A stretch of DNA of 64,000 nt. Source: Pegea sp. RAD2-039. Lineage: Eukaryota > Chordata > Thaliacea > Salpida > Salpidae. The stretch covers positions 620,001-684,000 of the forward strand of contig JAQGEQ010000048.1 of NCBI GenBank assembly GCA_034620365.1, given 5' to 3'. The translations under genes and the position numbers were made by a program. The first letter of the stretch is position 1. Each line of letters starts with the position of its first letter. The notes beneath the pieces are model-generated. The model worked only from the letters and a program-made list of their open reading frames with translations. It was not told the DNA's origin and searched no databases. Below, piece by piece: positions 49,701-62,063 of the stretch.

Positions 49701-50593
49701 TAAGTTACGTGGTCGCAAAAAATCGCAAGAAAATGCACGAGGAGGTGGCGGTGGTACCCTTCCTAGATCATCTGAAAAGCAAACCATACGAAAATCAGCA
49801 ATGACGTTGTTCAGTTCAGACACGTCACCATCTCGGCACTCAGCTTCGCGTTCCAGCCGTTCTTTTAGAAAGTCGGGGTTGCAAGCACCCAGGTAAACTT
49901 CGCCGCAACTTACTGTCGTCGTCGTGTCAGAAGTGTTTCTGTTTTCAAATTCAAAAAATCCTTTTTTTTTCTTTGTTTAATTGTTGGAAAATTTGTTTAA
50001 ATTTTCTACTTAAGTTTTGTTGTTAATTAAAAATTGCTTCTTCTGTTTTTTTTTCAACTTTTTCAGTTAATATTTGCAATTCTATTTTTGATAAAAATAT
50101 GAAAATATACCAGAAGGTTTTCGGAAACTTCTTAGTAAGCTTTTTCATATTTTCTCCTTCAATTAAGTCGGCGGTTAGCTTCAAATATTTTACTTTTAGC
50201 TAAAAACATCTGACTGAAGTAGAAAACTTCGTTTTGTTTTCTTTTTTTTTTCTTCATCGTTAAGTTTAAATATTCCATCATTTTTGTGAAGATTTTTCTT
50301 CAAATCATTTTGATTTCAATTTCTTAACAAATTTGAATATTTACAGAATACAACAAAATAATTATTTATCTTCACCTTTCCTTCCTCGCCGTTCAATGAC
50401 AACTCATGATGTCAACGAGGAACAACTACATTATCCTGTCCACAACTACCCCTACCAGCAAATTGGACGTGATTACCAGACCACTGACCATCAACGACCT
50501 TACCGACGACGGCAGGCAGCATCTGCAGATGATCTTTTAGTACGCGGATCAAATGAAGACACAAATGAAGTTCAATTAGGGACCCTTGTTTGA
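37756..50593 (+). CDS. FRMD4: FRMD4-type FERM and CUPID domain scaffold
   Basis: Twenty-seven exons give about 1,502 residues. Ranges: 37756-37821, 38205-38299, 38415-38513, 38955-39039, 39115-39174, 39707-39729, 39892-39972, 40084-40149, 41302-41359, 43149-43235, 43323-43592, 43822-43966, 44083-44219, 44282-44395, 44445-44666, 44722-44899, 44953-45136, 45163-45393, 45671-45842, 46036-46584, 46635-46769, 46827-46982, 47271-47323, 47835-47947, 48457-48868, 49422-49892, 50347-50593. FRMD4A/B proteins link the Par-3 complex and cytohesins to epithelial junctions and the cell cortex. The FERM domain (about 4-330) includes LKEKKYFGI, VESLPSYGVHFYKLK and the F3 stretch KQHEFYLNRKQNK. The CUPID (DUF3338) region (about 385-560) includes LKKLCLEES, FTGKLPPEF and PLPRRRIGAEYK. 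The long tail is Ser/Pro-rich and disordered, with WKESSLD and a proline run KKPPTPPPPETKP. A 30-residue Ser/Asn/Lys/Gln insert sits inside F3. The join at 45137-45162 is abnormal: a 26-nt intron or a frameshift. Exon 6 is only 23 nt. Confidence 0.95.
41360..43148 (+). other. Long FRMD4 intron 9 with a GC-raised patch
   Basis: This is the longest intron of the gene (1,789 nt) and splits the FERM F2-F3 region. It is mostly AT-rich. A patch at about 41820-41936 has several CG dinucleotides and an open plus-strand frame of 38 codons with a hydrophobic, membrane-like end. There is no upstream ATG or in-frame acceptor, so it is not called as an exon. The 120-codon frame at 42614-42976 starts with a non-ATG codon and is AT-driven. 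Confidence 0.6.
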
Positions 50594-51889
50594 AACTTTC
50601 ACTAATTTGCCTCAATTGTCATCTGGTGCTTTATTATTCAGTTTTGTTTCGTTTTTTAACTGAACTTTTTTCTGTTCTTCCTCATTCCGGCCTTGCTGAT
50701 ATGCTCATGTATGTTTTATTAATACTTCGGTGATGTCTTCTCACCGTAAACTTCGCACCAAACTAAATTCTTTCTGAGCCAACCATTTTAATTGATATTT
50801 CATAAAGCTTTTGTACTTTTTTTATTTTCTTCTTTCTATACAGCAGATTAACTACAAACTTACATCAAGTCACCAATGGTACATGCTCTTCACACTTTCA
50901 ATCATGTATTTCTTTAATTGTGGTACGATTATAAAAGTGCTTCTTTTTTCATGGACTGTAATTGTCTTCTACATAATTTTTTCTGTAAAATCGTGAGATA
51001 TCAACACCAACAGCTTGATGCTATCATTTGTTGCTTACTTCATATTAACAACCCGCTTTTAAATGCAGTCATTAATGGTAAATACATTTTTAATAAAATA
51101 ACTCAAGTCTCCAACTCCATTTATTTTTCTTGTTTTGGGTTTCGTTTAATTGTGAACATCTAAATTGACTTATTTATCCCAATTCAAGCTTAAAACAGAA
51201 GTTGATTTATCGGATTACCTAATAATGATTTTTTTTTGTTTAATTACAAATGGAAGCAAGTAATGAATTAACTTGTTCAGTGTCTTTAGATGAAGAAGTT
51301 ACACAAAGTCAAGTTGTTCAATCCTAATTTTAAGGATCACTGATTTTAAATGCTTGTTTTCATCAAGCAAATTACTTGTGTCATTTCTAAATCTATGAAT
51401 CAGTTTTAGTTATTTTCTTGTCAAGAAGTTAATAAATCATTTCAAACTTCAGACACTAAACAAACTCAACGATATAAATTCTTCATCTCTTTAAAGACAT
51501 TCAACATAAGCTTATTATTTATGAAATTAGTTTATTAAAGTTTAACTATTTTCAATTCCAATCATACCAACATTGTTCCTTCCTATTTCATGAGTTAGAA
51601 GAACTAGTTGGAAGAAAGAAGTTTTTCACCTTTTGAATTTGTCATTGAAACTTTGTGGAAGTCACGAGGTAGAAATCGAAAATTACTAGACACGTGACAG
51701 ATTTTCTCCAATTTTCTAAAATAGTTTGTTGTTAATATCTAAGTTAGATTTTCTTCTTAAAGATATCAAATATACTTCCTTACACAGAGATTAACTGACG
51801 TACATTAGTCCGTTACGAGTGAGCAAGTTATTCAAAATAAGTCTGAAAATTTCTTTAAATCTGTGGTTTATAGATGTGAAACTTGGACA
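50594..51889. other. FRMD4 3' flank
   Basis: This region probably contains the 3' UTR of the FRMD4-type gene, followed by unassigned AT-rich DNA up to SINE copy B. Open frames at 50811-50996 and 50918-51163 overlap each other in different frames and match no family I know. Confidence 0.45.
51092..51097 (+). terminator. Candidate poly(A) signal, FRMD4-type gene
   Basis: This is the first AATAAA I noticed after the TGA, at a distance of 499 nt. The distance is plausible for a scaffold-protein 3' UTR, but the hexamer may be there by chance. Confidence 0.3.
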
Positions 51890-52340
51890 CTATGCTTCTT
51901 CAGAGGGAGAAACAAGGAAGAATATTCTGATATGAAGAAAAGGAAGAAATGTCTTCGACCGAGAATGGCCATGCAGTGAGCCAGGACAAAAATTATGGAT
52001 ATTCAGTTGTTGTCCATACAGCAGGCATCCAATCTCCACGCCAACAAGGTATACAGAAGAACAAGCGGACTGATTCAGTTGCACCCGACTAACGTCACAC
52101 GGAGCTGTCAGAACGACACTGAGTACAGTAATGAACTGCCGGTGAGGCTTCAACTCTAACTTCAAATTTGCTGTTTTGTGTCTCCTAGAAGTGTTGCCAT
52201 AAAACAGACTAACAAGGCCTTTCTATCCGGGTTCTTATGGCATTTACCTTGTCGCAAATACATGTCCGCTTGGACTCGAGGCCGAGACCTTCTACGTGTC
52301 AGGCGGGCGTGATAACCGCTACACCACGGAGACGGACTGC
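51890..52340 (-). mobile_element. tRNA-derived SINE, copy B (better preserved)
   Basis: Read on the minus strand, the element begins near 52340 with a recognisable tRNA head: GTGGTGTAGCGGTTATCACG, then a CCTGACACG anticodon-loop-like stretch and the box-B-like GCCTCGAGTCC at 52272-52282. This pattern is closest to tRNA-Val, with tRNA-Asp as an alternative. The body shares ordered blocks with copy A, including the identical runs at 52109-52129 and 52033-52051. The head is closer to a functional tRNA than in copy A, so this copy may be younger. The minus-strand frame at 51890-52165 is part of the repeat and should not be annotated as a protein. The 3' limit is approximate; no simple tail or target-site duplication is clear. 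Confidence 0.85.
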
Positions 52341-54773
52341 TATAGATACTTTAAGGAAGTTGCTACTTTTTAGCTGAAACTGTTTTTAGTGGATATAAAG
52401 TCAAGCTAGAAGTAGATTTAGAAAATTGTTAAAGTTTTAGTGATTCAAACACTGGTGAAAGATTCCAACTAAATTAGTTCCAACTGACTTCCACTGGTAA
52501 AGTATTTCAGCAATCCTTTCAATACTGTCGAATTTTAACTAAATAATTTTATTGATATAATAAGCTGCTCGCGTTTAAAACACTTTTAATAAGAATATAC
52601 AACAAAATAGTAATAGCCAACTTTTCAACAAAACCTTCTGAATATACTTGATTTAGAGATCTTGATTTTGTTTAATATTTTAACTTTATATTTGAAATGA
52701 AAAGTATAGGAGTCTTCTTAATTGAATTAAAACACACCAAAAGAGTTGAAAAAACTTTTAGTGAAATAGACGAATAATCCGAAGATTTTAAATCAAAGAA
52801 AAGAAAAAAATGTATTCATAAAAATTTGATACTAAATTACAAAAACTTAGAATTAAATGAACAAAATATCCAAAAATTAGATTTGATCACTAACACAAAG
52901 AGATTTATATAAATATTCTAAGCCCTCCCTCAATGTTGAAAATAAACAAAATATCACAAAAGAAAATATAAGTTGAATATTCAGGCGCCAAAATACAAGC
53001 GTTCTAAAGCTTTAGCAAAAAGTCTCATAGTGAAGTCAAGCGCCAAATATTCTAAAAGCTGGATGTCAACTTTAAAAATTGCTCCACCTGGCTAAGAACG
53101 AATCACATCGGTCTTATGAGCAAACGTAGAAAATTGAAGATTATGTCTATCGAGTTTGAGAGTTCTTATTCTTTGGTTGTAGAGCAAGTAGCTCTAAAAA
53201 ATTAACAAAATACAAGTAACTGGATTAGAAATTGATTTAAAAAGGTAAGAATTATATTCCAGGGCGATTGTAATGTAGGGTTACATCGGTAAGTCATCGG
53301 CTATGGCTTTACAAGCCACTCGAATTTATGTGGGTATCGAAGTCAATCAATCACTGATCCTGGCTTCTTTTGTCTTGAAAAAAATTAGTGGGATGCAGCA
53401 GCCGCTACACAAAATAAATATCTTGATACAGCCAGACAATATAAATTATAAGAAAGAAGATAAGACAGCAGCAGTTATTAACCCATCAATAGAAGCAGAG
53501 ACTAAACTCTAGCTGAGTATGACAAGTCAAAGAAGTATAAAATCACAGAAATAGTCCGTTAATCTAGGAATTATATGGATGGTTTACTGTAAGAAAGCTA
53601 GGCGTTACAAGAGACTGGAGAGAAGCCAGGCTGGCAAAATAGTTGTAAAGCCTTGACGAAAACGAGGATAAGCGATTTTTAGAATATTTCTGGTTTGTGA
53701 CCGTTGATCTGAGCAAACAGATTTAAAGTTACATCTGTTATTGTACAGATACTTGAAGGTGAACTACTTGCTGGTAAACTATCAGAGAGTTCAAGGGGTT
53801 GAGAACAAGAAATGATGCAGACTGACACTTTAATGGAACTTAACTCAAGGTATATCTTCTCATGTGCTACTAAAGTATCAATAGATGATTAACTGTATAA
53901 TTGGATAAAACATACAAATTAAGGGGCAGCCAAAATAAATGAAGAAAAACTGCAGGGTTCAGTTATCTTCCAGGGTATTCTAAGATCCTTGGTTGCTATT
54001 ATTACGTAGAAGGTCAAGTATATACTCATAGTTTGAGATTTAAATTTCTTAAAATTTAAATTAGACTCAATCGATTTCATAATGTATTAACTATTAGTAA
54101 GTTATAAAAATCTTTTTTCAGCCAAATGGACATTTGTCCATATTGTTTTGTAAACTTTTTTGCACCATGCCAAAAAGTACAAAAAACAAATTTCTACTTT
54201 GTTCAAAATTGTTGTATACTTTTTACTCTTATAATAAATAAAAATGATTTTATAATTATAGTCAAATTGTATAATTGTGACTCATGATGTCAAATGTCAA
54301 ACATCTTCAAATTGATTTAAAGATTATTTTAAAGATAAACTTTATTCTGATAAACAAATCAAATCTTCTCTCATAAAAACTTTCTGTTTTATATTTTAGC
54401 TTTTCAGTTATTTTGAAGCCTCATTCTTTCCATTTAGTTTTCTAATTGCATTTATCAGTTTTTTAAAGGTGTAATGTAAAGTTAAGTATTATTTTATGGT
54501 TAAGTATAAGTATATAATTTTATATGTTAATCAAATTATATTTTTATAAGCTGCATAAAAGTTTAAATGCATATAACTTTTACCTAAATGAAATAATTTA
54601 TCTTATGTCCTTATCATAATCCTAAAATTATTCTTTAAATAGTGATTTAAAGTTTTTAGAATTTAGTTTAGTACTAAACAATTTTATTATTCTTCTAAAG
54701 TTTCTTTAACTTTGACTCAGTTAATACATTAACTTTTATTTTTATAATATTTAAAATAATTAAATTTCTTGCA
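52341..54773. other. Intergenic DNA with a GC-raised block
   Basis: Between SINE copy B and MRPS27 most DNA is AT-rich. A block at about 53240-54020 has more balanced composition and broken open frames on the plus strand (the longest, 53303-53512, is 69 codons). It reads like a decayed mobile element or pseudogene, but I recognise no family and no terminal repeats. Two copies of GCGCCAAA, 57 nt apart at 52984 and 53041, resemble E2F-type sites but are far from any gene start. Confidence 0.45.
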
Positions 54774-56761
54774 ATGATTTCATACTTAAAAGGATTACTG
54801 AAAAATCCAAATAGGTTTGTTTCAGGTAAAGCTTAAATAGATTTTAGACATTTTAATACTTAATTTAATTTATTCCAGTGTCAAGATGTTTACTTACTGA
54901 TGCCTATTCAAGTTATCCACTGACAAAAAATCTCAATTCTACGAGTGAAAATGGAAAAAATGTTTCACAATATTTTATGGATATGAATTATTGTATTGAA
55001 AGAGGATATTTATTTACCTCGTTTATGTTAGATAGAACTGTCTCAGCTCTATCTGATGGAAAACAAATATCTGCTATTCCATATTATTTTTATAAGTAAG
55101 TTTTAATTGATTCTATCAATAACAAATCAGACTGAAATTGAATTCAAACTTTATTTACAAAAAAGTAAATTCAGTTATTATCAAGTTTATTTTTGATTTT
55201 TTTATTATTTAAGTTTTTGGTATTGAAAATTATTATACAATTTTGTAGTTTAATTTGTTTTAAGATAATTTATTATTTTGAAAATTTTAAATTTAGATTC
55301 CGTCACTCTATCAACGGTTATTATCTTAAACCATGGACAGTTCATAATTTTGTCAAAAAATCTCTGAATTCTGATTCTGAAGTAATCTTTGAGCTCTTAA
55401 CTCACAAAACTCAATATGGAGTGTTCCCTGATGTTTATACGATGAACATTTTGGTGGATCACTTCCTAAAAAATGAAAATTCATCCGGTAAAGTGAATTA
55501 TTACTTTTTAAACATTTTATGTCTTTCTTTGATTTTGTTTTCAACATTTTTTGTAGAAATATTTTTCAACATCAATTATTCTTATTATAGATGCCTTTAA
55601 AGCTTCATCGGAAATTTTTATCCAAGAACATTTAGATAATGAAGTTTGTCAAGTACTTGCTATAGAAAGTGTTGTTAAATATTGGGAAGATCATTTAAGT
55701 TCAGATCCTTTATTTAAAATAGAAGATTTAAAGATGCAAAGAGATTTTGCTGGAATTATTTTTACTATTGGCAAGTTTAAATTATTTATTATTCAGACAA
55801 TTAACTTTTTTAGTTTTTGATGAAACTTTCTACTTCATTTTATTAAAGTTTTAAAATTCGGTTTTCAGGTCAACTCAGATCAAATGTCAATTTGTCGGTC
55901 ATTGGAGGAAGTCTCCTGGGAAGAATCGAGAAAGAGAATGGGATTTTATGTGTCCATCAAGATCCTTGGGGTGATTCAAACCAAATGTGCCTGCCTTCAA
56001 TTTGATCAATATTTTCTTCAGGACCTTTAAATTGGAATGAAGGTTATTTAGATAGAGCTGTTGACCTTCTAATCACTTCAAATCAGAAGATATCCCGCCA
56101 ATGTGTAAGCTTCATCTCTTCAATTTGAAGTCTTACATCATAGGATTAAAAAATTGTGTTTAGGTAGAAGTAATTACCAGCTGTTGTGAGCAATCTGAAG
56201 ATCTATCTATGAAGCTTAAAACAACAATTGAAGATCTGGAAGCTAAAGACTTGATAACGGTTGTTAAATAGTTTAGAAACTTTCATTTTGAAAGCATGTT
56301 GTTAAAGGATGACGATGAGATGACTTTAAGAGGTATTTGTCAATCAATGAAAGTAGATCTTCCTCAAATCGAAGAAGCTGAAATCATGAAATTGAAGCGG
56401 ATAAGCGAGGAATGGAAAGAAGAATTTGATTCACTGAACGCTGCCGAAGCAGAAATTTGTTCCGAAATTTCCGAAAAACGATCAAGTTATTATAAAATGA
56501 GAGAAATTGAAGATAAAGCTCATTTGAAGGCAGTTGTTGAACTCGGGTTTTATGATTTACAAAAAGTATGAACTTCTTTCTGTGAACATCCACCACAAGA
56601 TCTTAATTTTATTTCATTTTTAGTCGGAAACTAAAGAGGAGTCTGAAGATATCGAATTGCGTTCTAACTATGTAGAGGGAAGTATGTTAGAGCTTAATGT
56701 AATTGAAAGGGCTCGACAAAAAACTAACATCAAGAAAGATCCGATCATATCTTTGGCCTAG
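54774..56761 (+). CDS. MRPS27: Mitochondrial small ribosomal subunit protein mS27
   Basis: Nine exons encode 438 residues (human protein about 414): 54774-54825, 54879-55095, 55297-55487, 55591-55770, 55869-55970, 56022-56104, 56164-56259, 56308-56565, 56624-56761. MRPS27 is a pentatricopeptide-repeat-type protein of the mitochondrial small ribosomal subunit. Recognition rests on KFRHSINGYYLKPWTVHNF and THKTQYGVFPDVYTMNILVD, which match the family core, then GPLNWNEGYLDRAVDLL and a charged, helical C-terminus. The short N-terminus is basic (KGLLKNPNRF), as expected for mitochondrial import. Intron 4 begins with GC (GCAAGT at 55771) and not GT. The nearest GT donor leads to a frame that loses the family resemblance and soon stops. 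The exon 7 end could be 56259 or 56262; both keep frame. The gene is convergent with COPS2, stops 397 nt apart. Confidence 0.92.
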
Positions 56762-56801
56762 TTTACATTCAGTTTGCATTTCCGAATTTAAAATCTTCAA
56801 T

Positions 56802-56807
56802 AATAAA
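56802..56807 (+). terminator. Poly(A) signal AATAAA, MRPS27
   Basis: AATAAA lies 41 nt after the TAG stop, in the short gap between two convergent genes. It is the likely 3' end signal of MRPS27. Confidence 0.6.
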
Positions 56808-57158
56808 TTTTTATGAAATCATTTATATTGGTGTGATTAAGGATGTTATCTCTTAGGATGTTAAGCTGGTAGTTTTACTAAAAAGGTTTTTTAGAGTGAC
56901 TATACTGTAGATTTACGATCAGACTTGTAGTTAGATGCTTCAAATACAAATCAGACGTTAGTGGCCAGATTAAGGTCGGATTTTGATGAAATATTATCAG
57001 CATATCAATAAATAAATCAATATATCAGATTCAAATCAATTGTAAAACAACTCCAAGTTAAAAAATATAAATTATTTTATTTGCTTAATGCAGAAAATCG
57101 TTATACAATAGATGAAACGAAGTTGATGATACAACGGCAGTAGACGATAACGTCGCAC
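56808..57158. other. Gap between convergent MRPS27 and COPS2
   Basis: This short gap holds the 3' UTRs of both genes, and each has a suitably oriented AATAAA. No additional gene is seen. If either transcript runs past its signal, the mRNAs would overlap in antisense. Confidence 0.6.
57076..57081 (-). terminator. Poly(A) signal AATAAA, COPS2
   Basis: On the minus strand AATAAA lies about 78 nt past the TAG stop of COPS2, a normal spacing for a short 3' UTR. Confidence 0.55.
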
Positions 57159-59480
<2,322 letters not shown>

Positions 59481-60540
59481 TTTTAATAAATTTTAACCAA
59501 AGCTGTAAGAACAAAATCAAGCTAATTTATTTTCATATACTTACTAATAAATCATATTCAAAAACTTAAAGTTTGAAATGTGGACATCAACATAATTTGT
59601 TATTACATTAACTATTGTGTCATTATAGTATAACATTTAATATTGAACACACTAAAATGACTCAAAAAATATGTTTAGTTCATTTGTTTTACTATTAGTT
59701 TAAACTTTTAATTATTTGAAAGTTAAAAAGAGACAATAAAATCAAGCTTTAAAAAAAAGTAAAAATTATACATCGAATTATTTTACTACAATATATACTA
59801 CCTTGCTTTTTATATTATCTTATTAAACCCATATATGGGATATGTCAAAAGCTTTTAAAAATTGTAGAAAATAAAAATTTAAATCTCAAAAAAGTATTCA
59901 TTTTAAATTCGACATAAAAAAATATACAAAAAAAATTATAAAAAAATTTCAGTATTTTCTCTTAACGATATCAATACTGCTTCAAATTCAAAACACTGAA
60001 TGTGATGTCTAAAAGTTATTATGCAATAAGTTTTATTTCGACAAACATGATACTTAACAAACTATATTTTAAGAATAAAAAATTATATTAGTGTATAAAA
60101 AATTAAAATATGTTAAATATTTAAAATTACTACAATACATAAAAGTTTAGATAAAAATATTAGCGCTAAATCAATTCCTAACCCTATCAGCTATTCGAAA
60201 ATTTGTTACCTGAACAAAAAAACTTGATTGTTTTTTGTTAATATGTACTTTTTCAATCAGCCAAATACAATTAAATTAAAATATTGTAACAAAAGATTTT
60301 TGTCGAAATTTTTTAAAACTAAATATTTTATTAATCCTTTAAAATACATAGTAGTAAAGATTTTAAAAGACTTTTTAAGAGCTTTTAGAAATAAATTTAA
60401 CTTAAGATTTAAATAAATTGTGTTTCATTTAAGAAGTTTTCATCAACGACTGTAGTTTTTATTAAATCTATGCTATTAAAACTATTGATAGGTCTTTTTA
60501 TTATGTGACATAAGCAGTTCGGTTATTCTTGGTCTATCAT

Positions 60541-60586
60541 TTGTGTTAGTAGTAACACAAGATTGTACACCAACTCTATGGTGTAC
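60541..60586. repeat. Two adjacent perfect hairpins
   Basis: TTGTGTTA and TAACACAA form an 8-bp stem around a 4-nt loop at 60541-60560. Four bases later GTACACC and GGTGTAC form a 7-bp stem around an 8-nt loop at 60565-60586. Both stems are perfect and less AT-pure than the surrounding DNA. No function can be read from the sequence. Confidence 0.6.
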
Positions 60587-61915
60587 TACGATTTTATTAC
60601 ATATAATTTTAGCAAAATGACGCAAAAAAGATAATCGATTGATTTCTAACAAGTTTAAAATTATAAATCAATTTTTATGCAATTATAAATAAGGTTTTTC
60701 CGAAAGTTTCTGTATTGTATAATCAAAAATAGTATTGGACAAAAACTAATCGTTACATAAGGTATATAGAGACATATGTAAATTTTATGCTGAGTGAGGA
60801 AAATAAAATTCATACTTAAAAAATTAAAATGATTTAGGCAAATCGTGATTATAGTTTAGGTTAACTGGTCGAACATCAGTCAAACTTAGACTAATAATCT
60901 ATCTATCTTTTTGAATTATTCTTGAAAAACAAAATACTTTGTTTATGTGAAAACCTAGCAGTATATCTTTGGCATGTAAGCTCAACAAAACTTGTTTCCA
61001 TATAACAATAAATGCCATACCGATTGTGATGAGCATCAGCCTTTTTACTTATTAATATTTTTCATATCTTATATATTTTACTTGCACATATACTTGTTAT
61101 CTTAAACAGCTTAATGTTAAAAGACTAATTTTAAAGAGCAATTTAGCTGCAATAATCGATTTGCCTACATTAGGCTTTTGTTTAGACTTGGAGAAAATAT
61201 TTGAATACACACAAACAACAAGATGTTTGCAGACTTTTAAATATAAAAAGAATATTTAGCTGACTAAGAGTAACTGATATTTTCTGCATATAACTACAAA
61301 GAGGTGAAGAGAACACTAAAACTGAATTTATATTCCTGCTTGAAGTTTGTAACAAGATTCATCTTTGTAGTTTAACTTAGCTGTTTAACCCACTAAGAAC
61401 AAGTAATAAAAACAATTAAATAAATTGATGATAGATACTAAAACTAACTTATTAGCTATATAGAAACAAGGTAATCATTACTTGTTGTATGAAAGATATA
61501 ATAATATTTCATCAAAATTGCAAATTTATAAAGTATCTTGGTTGACCAGCCAAGTTTGTAACCAACACAAACCAGCTATAAGCTGTTTATGAACATCTAT
61601 CTTTAAGATTTGATTATCTGCTAATAAAGTAAAACGAAATTTACATGATTTCACTAACCAGGGTTTATTCTACTGTTTAAAGATGGAAGTAATACTATTT
61701 GCTGATTAATGAAATGAATGGTCTTCGCTTTAGTAAAAATTAATTAAAAATAAAGTGATCTACTTTTATCAACAATAACTGGAATGATTATTTTTAATTT
61801 TTATATAACTTTACTCTTTTTATAAATAAAACAAATCTCAAAAAGCTGTTTAATCCATTATGTTTAGTATCTTTCCATTAATAGCTTCAAAATAATTTCT
61901 ATAAGTTTGAAAACA

Positions 61916-61921
61916 TTTATT
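61916..61921 (-). terminator. Poly(A) signal AATAAA, PIG-W gene
   Basis: AATAAA on the minus strand lies about 143 nt past the stop of the PIG-W gene. It is plausible, but the hexamer is common in this AT-rich context. Confidence 0.4.
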
Positions 61922-62063
61922 TACCTTAAACACTTTAAAAAAGACAGAAACATAAAAGTAATCATTTCATAAATTACAACTTTTGTAATTGTCAAATTTG
62001 TATGGTTCTAACAAAAGCTAAATTTAATTATGTTTTAGCTCAAGCCTATCTCAAAAGACATAT

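Larger units (their letters stand above)
59481..62063. other. Intergenic AT-rich DNA with a hairpin pair
   Basis: No gene was recognised between the COPS2 start and the PIG-W stop. Open frames such as 60228-60416 are AT-driven. The one structured site is a pair of perfect inverted repeats at 60541-60586, listed separately. The COPS2 promoter should lie in the left part. Confidence 0.5.

Noticed and set aside
51890..52165. 91-codon minus-strand open frame
   Set aside because: It lies entirely in SINE copy B, and the same peptide pattern recurs in copy A; it is repeat sequence and not a gene.
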